Shown here piece after piece: positions 40,749 to 43,900 of a DNA stretch of 43,900 nt. The notes under the pieces are model-generated. The model saw only the letters and a program-made list of their open reading frames with translations. It did not search any database and was not told the DNA's origin. Position 1 is the first letter of the stretch. The number at the start of each line of letters is the position of its first letter. Source of the stretch: RPQK01 sp041946865 (GTDB lineage: Bacteria > Acidobacteriota > UBA6911 > RPQK01); the NCBI GenBank assembly GCA_041946865.1, contig JBHGBF010000048.1:1-43900 (forward strand), given 5' to 3'. Position numbers and translations under genes: made by a program.

Positions 40749-43700
40749 TCAGTCCCTTGATCCTGGCGTAATCGTCAGTGTCACCTTTTCCGTGCCCCGC
40801 TGCACCACGATTTTGACCGGCTGCCCGATCTTCAGCCCCTGCATGGCAAACTGATAGTCGTAGATGTTGGCGATCTTTTTGCCCGCCAGCTCGACGATAA
40901 TGTCGCCCGCCTGAATGCCGGCCTGTTCCGCCGGTCCGCCTTTTGCGACTCCGGAGAGTTTGACGCCGACGACATCGTTCCCCTGGCCGAAGTCCGGCAC
41001 CGTACCAAGGTAAACACGCCGCCCGCCCGTCTGAACGGTTTTGGGCTTCTCCATTTCCTTGTAATCAGGCGCCTGATCGCTGGTGACCAGGGATTCCGCG
41101 ATCAGTCCCATCAACCGGGCGATCTTCTGAGCTCCCTCGTAATTCAGCTTGTCGGCAGTGTCCCGAGGGCTGTGATAGTCCTCGTGGGCGCCGGTAAAAG
41201 CGCTGAGAATCGGGACCTTTTTCAGGTAGAAAGCAGTCGCGTCGGTCGGGAGGTAGCTTTCGTTCTGCGTGACGAGGGGCAAGCCGACGACGGCGTTCCG
41301 GCGCTCGATTTCTTTCGGCCAGATGGAGCTGGAGCCAACTCCCTGCAGAATCAGGTTCTTGTCGAGCCGGCCGACCATGTCGAGATTCAGGTACGCAATG
41401 ATCTCCGGAGTCAGCTGAGGGTGGTCCTTGCCGTCTGGAAAAGACTGCGCAAAATGGGTCGAGCCAATCAGGCCAAGCTCTTCGCCCGACCAGGCGGCGA
41501 AAATCACGTCTCGCTTGGGTGTCAGCTGCCCCTTGGCCTTGCGGTAGGCCAGATATTGAGCGATCTCGAGCATCGACGCGGTCCCGGAGGCATTGTCGTC
41601 GGCGCCGTAGTGAATCTTGCCCTTTTCGTCTTCTTTCGCGAGCGAATTGCCGCCGGCGCCGTCTCCCAGGTGATCAATATGTGCGCCGATAACGACGGCG
41701 CCGGGGGAACTTAATCCGGAATCCAGGCGAGCCAGGACATTCCGTCCCTTTTTCCTTTCATGAAGAATGTCGATGTCAGCCTGGAGGCCGACTCCGGGGA
41801 GGACGAAACCTGGAATCTGCTTGCCGCCATCCAACTCCGCCTGGAGCTGCTCGAGGGTCTTGCCGGTCCCGGCGAGGAGCTTGGAAGCGACGTTGTCAGT
41901 GACCGAAATGGCCGCAATCCCGGAACCGGCTAGTGAAGCGTCGAAAGTCATCCTGACCAGCTGCTCTTTCACCTTGGAGCGCGGCCCGCTTGCCACAATC
42001 AGGCCAAGCGCGCCCTTTTCCCGAACCGCCATGGCCTTGTAGCGGAGATTCGAGAAACGGGAAAGATGCTGTCGTACCTCCGGAGTCACGTCTTCGGGTA
42101 AGAATCGGAAAACGAGCACCCATTTGCCTTTGACATCCAGCCCTGCATACGAGTCATAGGGCTCGTTGGATTGGCTTTTGGGGGCCAGGATCCCATATCC
42201 GGCGAAGACCACCCCGGCCGGCCCGAACTTGCCCGTTTTCGACAATCCAAGCGGCCTCCAATCCGTGCCGGTTTTCAGCTTCTCAGCCGCCTTCGGCTCT
42301 TTGTCGCTGATCAGAGAAAGCTCGTTTTTGGGTCCGGGGGACACTCCTGCGGTAAACTCGAACTCCTGAAAATAGCCACCGCCCGTGCCCGCAGGGCTAA
42401 GCCCGAGTCCTTTGAAGACGTCGGCGACGTAGGTTGTGGCCAGCCTCTCTCCCTTGGATCCGGTCAGCCGTCCAGCCATTTCTTCCGACGCCAGCGCGCC
42501 AACATAAAGTCTCAGGTCTTCGGCGCTGATTGCCGGTTGGGTCCTGCCCACAATCTGCGAGCTGGACAAAGAGGCATCGGGCCCTCCGGGGGGCTGAGCC
42601 GGGCCGAGATTCAAAAGGCGCCGGGCCTCGGCATCGTTCCAGTCAGCGGCAAACAGCTGAGCACTGCGGCCGAGTCCCCGGTTAGACGTCCAGACTAGTC
42701 GCTTTCCATCCGGTGAGAACGCCGGTAGCCCATCGAACCCCTCCGTAGTGGTAACTCGAACCGGCTGGGATTTGCCTTCCGCATCGACAAAGTAAAGCTC
42801 AAAGTTACTGAAACCATGGAGGTTCGTTGCGAAAATCAGGTAGTCGTCCGAAGGATGGAAGAATGGGGCCCAGGACATGGCCTCCAGATGAGTGATCTGG
42901 CGCTGGTTCGTCCCGTCCGCTTTCATGACGAATATTTCGGCCTTGCTCCCGTCTTCGTTAAACCGACGCCAGCAGATTCTGCTGCCGTCCCAACTGAAGA
43001 ATGGTCCCCCGTCATAGCCTCTCTCGCTCGTCAGCCGGCGAACGTTCGTGCCGTCGGCGTTCATCAGGTAGATGTCCATCATGTAAGAGGCATCTTTTTC
43101 GAATATGCGCCTGTCTCGGTCGGACAGGGGCTCGGTGTAGGCCGCCCGGTTCGAGGCGAAAGCAATCGTTTTTCCGTCTGGCGAGTAGGAGCCCTCGGCG
43201 TCATAGCCGCGCGTGTTGGTCAGGTTGGTCAGCTGCCCGGTTTTGAGATCCGATTCGAAAATGTCGTAGTACTCGTCGTAGTCCCAGCCGTAGTTCTTGG
43301 CGTTCCCCGTGGCCCGCTCCGCGTATTCCTTTCTCTGTTTGTCCTGTGCGCCAGGATCCAGGTGGCTGGAGGCAAAGAGGACCTTCTGATTGGAGGGATG
43401 AATCCAGCCACAGGTCGTCCGCCCTCCGCCGGGCGAGACCCGGCGCGTGTCGCCGGTCTCCATGTCCATCAGGTAGATCTGGAAAAAAGGATTGCCGGGC
43501 TCGCGCTCACTCTGAAAGATCAGCTTGGAGCCGTCCCGGCTGAAGTATCCCTCTCCCGAACGGGCGCCTTCGAAAATCAGCTGGCGGGTGTTCGACAGCA
43601 GTATCTTCTCGTGGTCATCAGCGGCGGACACGACTGCAAGACCAACGGCGAGCACCGGCAAACTGAGCCACAGCCTGAGTAACTTGGACCTCAGAAACAT
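40749..43700 (-). CDS. Secreted PD40 beta-propeller / M28 peptidase / PDZ fusion
   Basis: A 983-residue exported protein. The signal peptide covers residues 1-27 (MFLRSKLLRLW, hydrophobic run, VVSAADD). Residues about 35-400 are a TolB-like propeller with repeated PD40 units such as YSPDGKTIAFASNRA and FSPDGKRLVWTSNRG. An M28 zinc peptidase follows (about 435-870) with a PA-like insert; ligands are visible in GAHIDHLG, GADDNASG, WSGEELGLIG, LNLDMVG and DYHSPRDTADK. A PDZ domain ends the protein (about 900-983: GVAKGGPAEQAGIQAGDIIVEL). It probably trims peptides outside the cytoplasm, with propeller and PDZ acting in substrate recruitment (inference). ATG 43700 opens the signal peptide; no strong ribosome-binding site is seen. 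Confidence 0.92.
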   Translation of the reverse strand: MFLRSKLLRLWLSLPVLAVGLAVVSAADDHEKILLSNTRQLIFEGARSGEGYFSRDGSKLIFQSEREPGNPFFQIYLMDMETGDTRRVSPGGGRTTCGWIHPSNQKVLFASSHLDPGAQDKQRKEYAERATGNAKNYGWDYDEYYDIFESDLKTGQLTNLTNTRGYDAEGSYSPDGKTIAFASNRAAYTEPLSDRDRRIFEKDASYMMDIYLMNADGTNVRRLTSERGYDGGPFFSWDGSRICWRRFNEDGSKAEIFVMKADGTNQRQITHLEAMSWAPFFHPSDDYLIFATNLHGFSNFELYFVDAEGKSQPVRVTTTEGFDGLPAFSPDGKRLVWTSNRGLGRSAQLFAADWNDAEARRLLNLGPAQPPGGPDASLSSSQIVGRTQPAISAEDLRLYVGALASEEMAGRLTGSKGERLATTYVADVFKGLGLSPAGTGGGYFQEFEFTAGVSPGPKNELSLISDKEPKAAEKLKTGTDWRPLGLSKTGKFGPAGVVFAGYGILAPKSQSNEPYDSYAGLDVKGKWVLVFRFLPEDVTPEVRQHLSRFSNLRYKAMAVREKGALGLIVASGPRSKVKEQLVRMTFDASLAGSGIAAISVTDNVASKLLAGTGKTLEQLQAELDGGKQIPGFVLPGVGLQADIDILHERKKGRNVLARLDSGLSSPGAVVIGAHIDHLGDGAGGNSLAKEDEKGKIHYGADDNASGTASMLEIAQYLAYRKAKGQLTPKRDVIFAAWSGEELGLIGSTHFAQSFPDGKDHPQLTPEIIAYLNLDMVGRLDKNLILQGVGSSSIWPKEIERRNAVVGLPLVTQNESYLPTDATAFYLKKVPILSAFTGAHEDYHSPRDTADKLNYEGAQKIARLMGLIAESLVTSDQAPDYKEMEKPKTVQTGGRRVYLGTVPDFGQGNDVVGVKLSGVAKGGPAEQAGIQAGDIIVELAGKKIANIYDYQFAMQGLKIGQPVKIVVQRGTEKVTLTITPGSRD

Positions 43701-43750
43701 CAGAGCAAAGTAGCGTACGCCGGGACAGCAGGTCAAGCCTATGCCCGGGG

Positions 43751-43771
43751 GCCCCCGCCGCGGCCGGGGGC
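43751..43771. repeat. Very GC-rich hairpin upstream of the PD40-M28 gene
   Basis: GCCCCCG (43751-43757) and CGGGGGC (43765-43771) form a 7-bp all-GC stem around a CCGCGGC loop, 51 nt upstream of the minus-strand start codon. It would sit in the 5' leader of that transcript if transcription begins further upstream. No function is assigned. Confidence 0.4.
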
Positions 43772-43860
43772 AGCTGAAAGGATGAAGGCCCAGGTTTGAA
43801 AGGATGCCCCTCAGTTTTTTGTTCAAAGTGTGGCAGCAACGTCGGAGTGGAGACGGGCGG

Positions 43861-43889
43861 TTATAGTGGCCGGACTCTCCAGAGTCCGG
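43861..43889. repeat. 29-nt hairpin repeat, copy 2
   Basis: This is the second copy of the element at 18350-18378, differing at one base. CCGGACTC (43870-43877) and GAGTCCGG (43882-43889) form the stem. Here it is intergenic, which is presumably the usual setting of the family. It may continue past the window edge. Confidence 0.8.
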
Positions 43890-43900
43890 TAGCCCGGCCG

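Noticed and set aside
1..43900. CRISPR array, transposase, prophage or toxin-antitoxin genes
   Set aside because: No regularly spaced direct repeats and no protein with these family motifs were found on either strand; repeats present are isolated palindromes or short duplications.

Overview
The window reads as a chromosomal segment of a GC-rich Gram-negative bacterium, most likely an Acidobacteriota member (inference). Supporting signs are a von Willebrand A protein of the 'acidobacterial VWFA-related' type, a very large Oar-like TonB-dependent receptor with an N-terminal carboxypeptidase-regulatory-like fold, futalosine-pathway MqnA, PD40/M28 peptidase fusions and several families of short hairpin repeats. 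No rRNA, tRNA, IS transposase, phage gene or CRISPR array was seen. Coding density is high and the only gene-free stretch above 300 nt is 15703-16195.

Layout. (1) 154-2411 (+): class II fructose-bisphosphate aldolase, then a structured leader and a MetX-family protein with a Gln where the catalytic Ser is expected. (2) 2550-5795 (+): a membrane HD-GYP/GAF/GGDEF c-di-GMP enzyme and a family 2 glycosyltransferase whose first coding segment is duplicated. (3) 5822-10746 (-), transcribed EF-G-like GTPase > lgt > rluD > VWA lipoprotein-size secreted protein. (4) 10854-13012 (+): glutaminyl-cyclase-like M28 enzyme and an unknown polytopic membrane protein with an internal duplication. (5) 13069-15702 (-): M48 metalloprotease > MscS channel with a cyclic-nucleotide-binding domain. 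(6) 16196-18181 (+): CHASE2 adenylate cyclase. (7) 18226-23538 (-): dprA > topA > DegP-like protease. (8) 23678-32148 (+): mqnA, namZ, CYTH, murU, amgK, asnS, slt. (9) 32138-35932 (-): TonB-dependent receptor. (10) 36215-37553 (-): P-loop kinase/dCMP deaminase fusion > small membrane protein. (11) 37656-39402 (+): glutaryl-CoA dehydrogenase-like enzyme and a glycolipid-binding-domain protein. (12) 39413-43700 (-): PD40-M28-PDZ peptidase > LarA-family racemase.

How genes work together. The most coherent unit is block 8: a lytic transglycosylase (Slt), an exo-N-acetylmuramidase family protein (NamZ/DUF1343), an anomeric sugar kinase (AmgK) and a MurU-type nucleotidyltransferase form the logic of cell-wall MurNAc salvage to UDP-MurNAc. 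A CYTH triphosphate-tunnel protein sits between namZ and murU and overlaps murU, a link I do not know from the literature. Two enzymes of this unit carry substitutions at expected active-site positions (NamZ Gln57, MurU Lys104 and Glu214), so the cluster may perform a variant chemistry. A second possible circuit is cAMP: a CHASE2 adenylate cyclase is encoded next to a mechanosensitive channel with an intact cyclic-nucleotide pocket.

The best candidates for something undescribed are the namZ-CYTH-murU-amgK unit with its altered active sites, the metX leader whose long inverted repeat buries the TTG start codon together with the Ser-to-Gln change in the protein it controls, and the recruitment of dispersed repeats into protein termini (DegP tail, M28 N-terminus).
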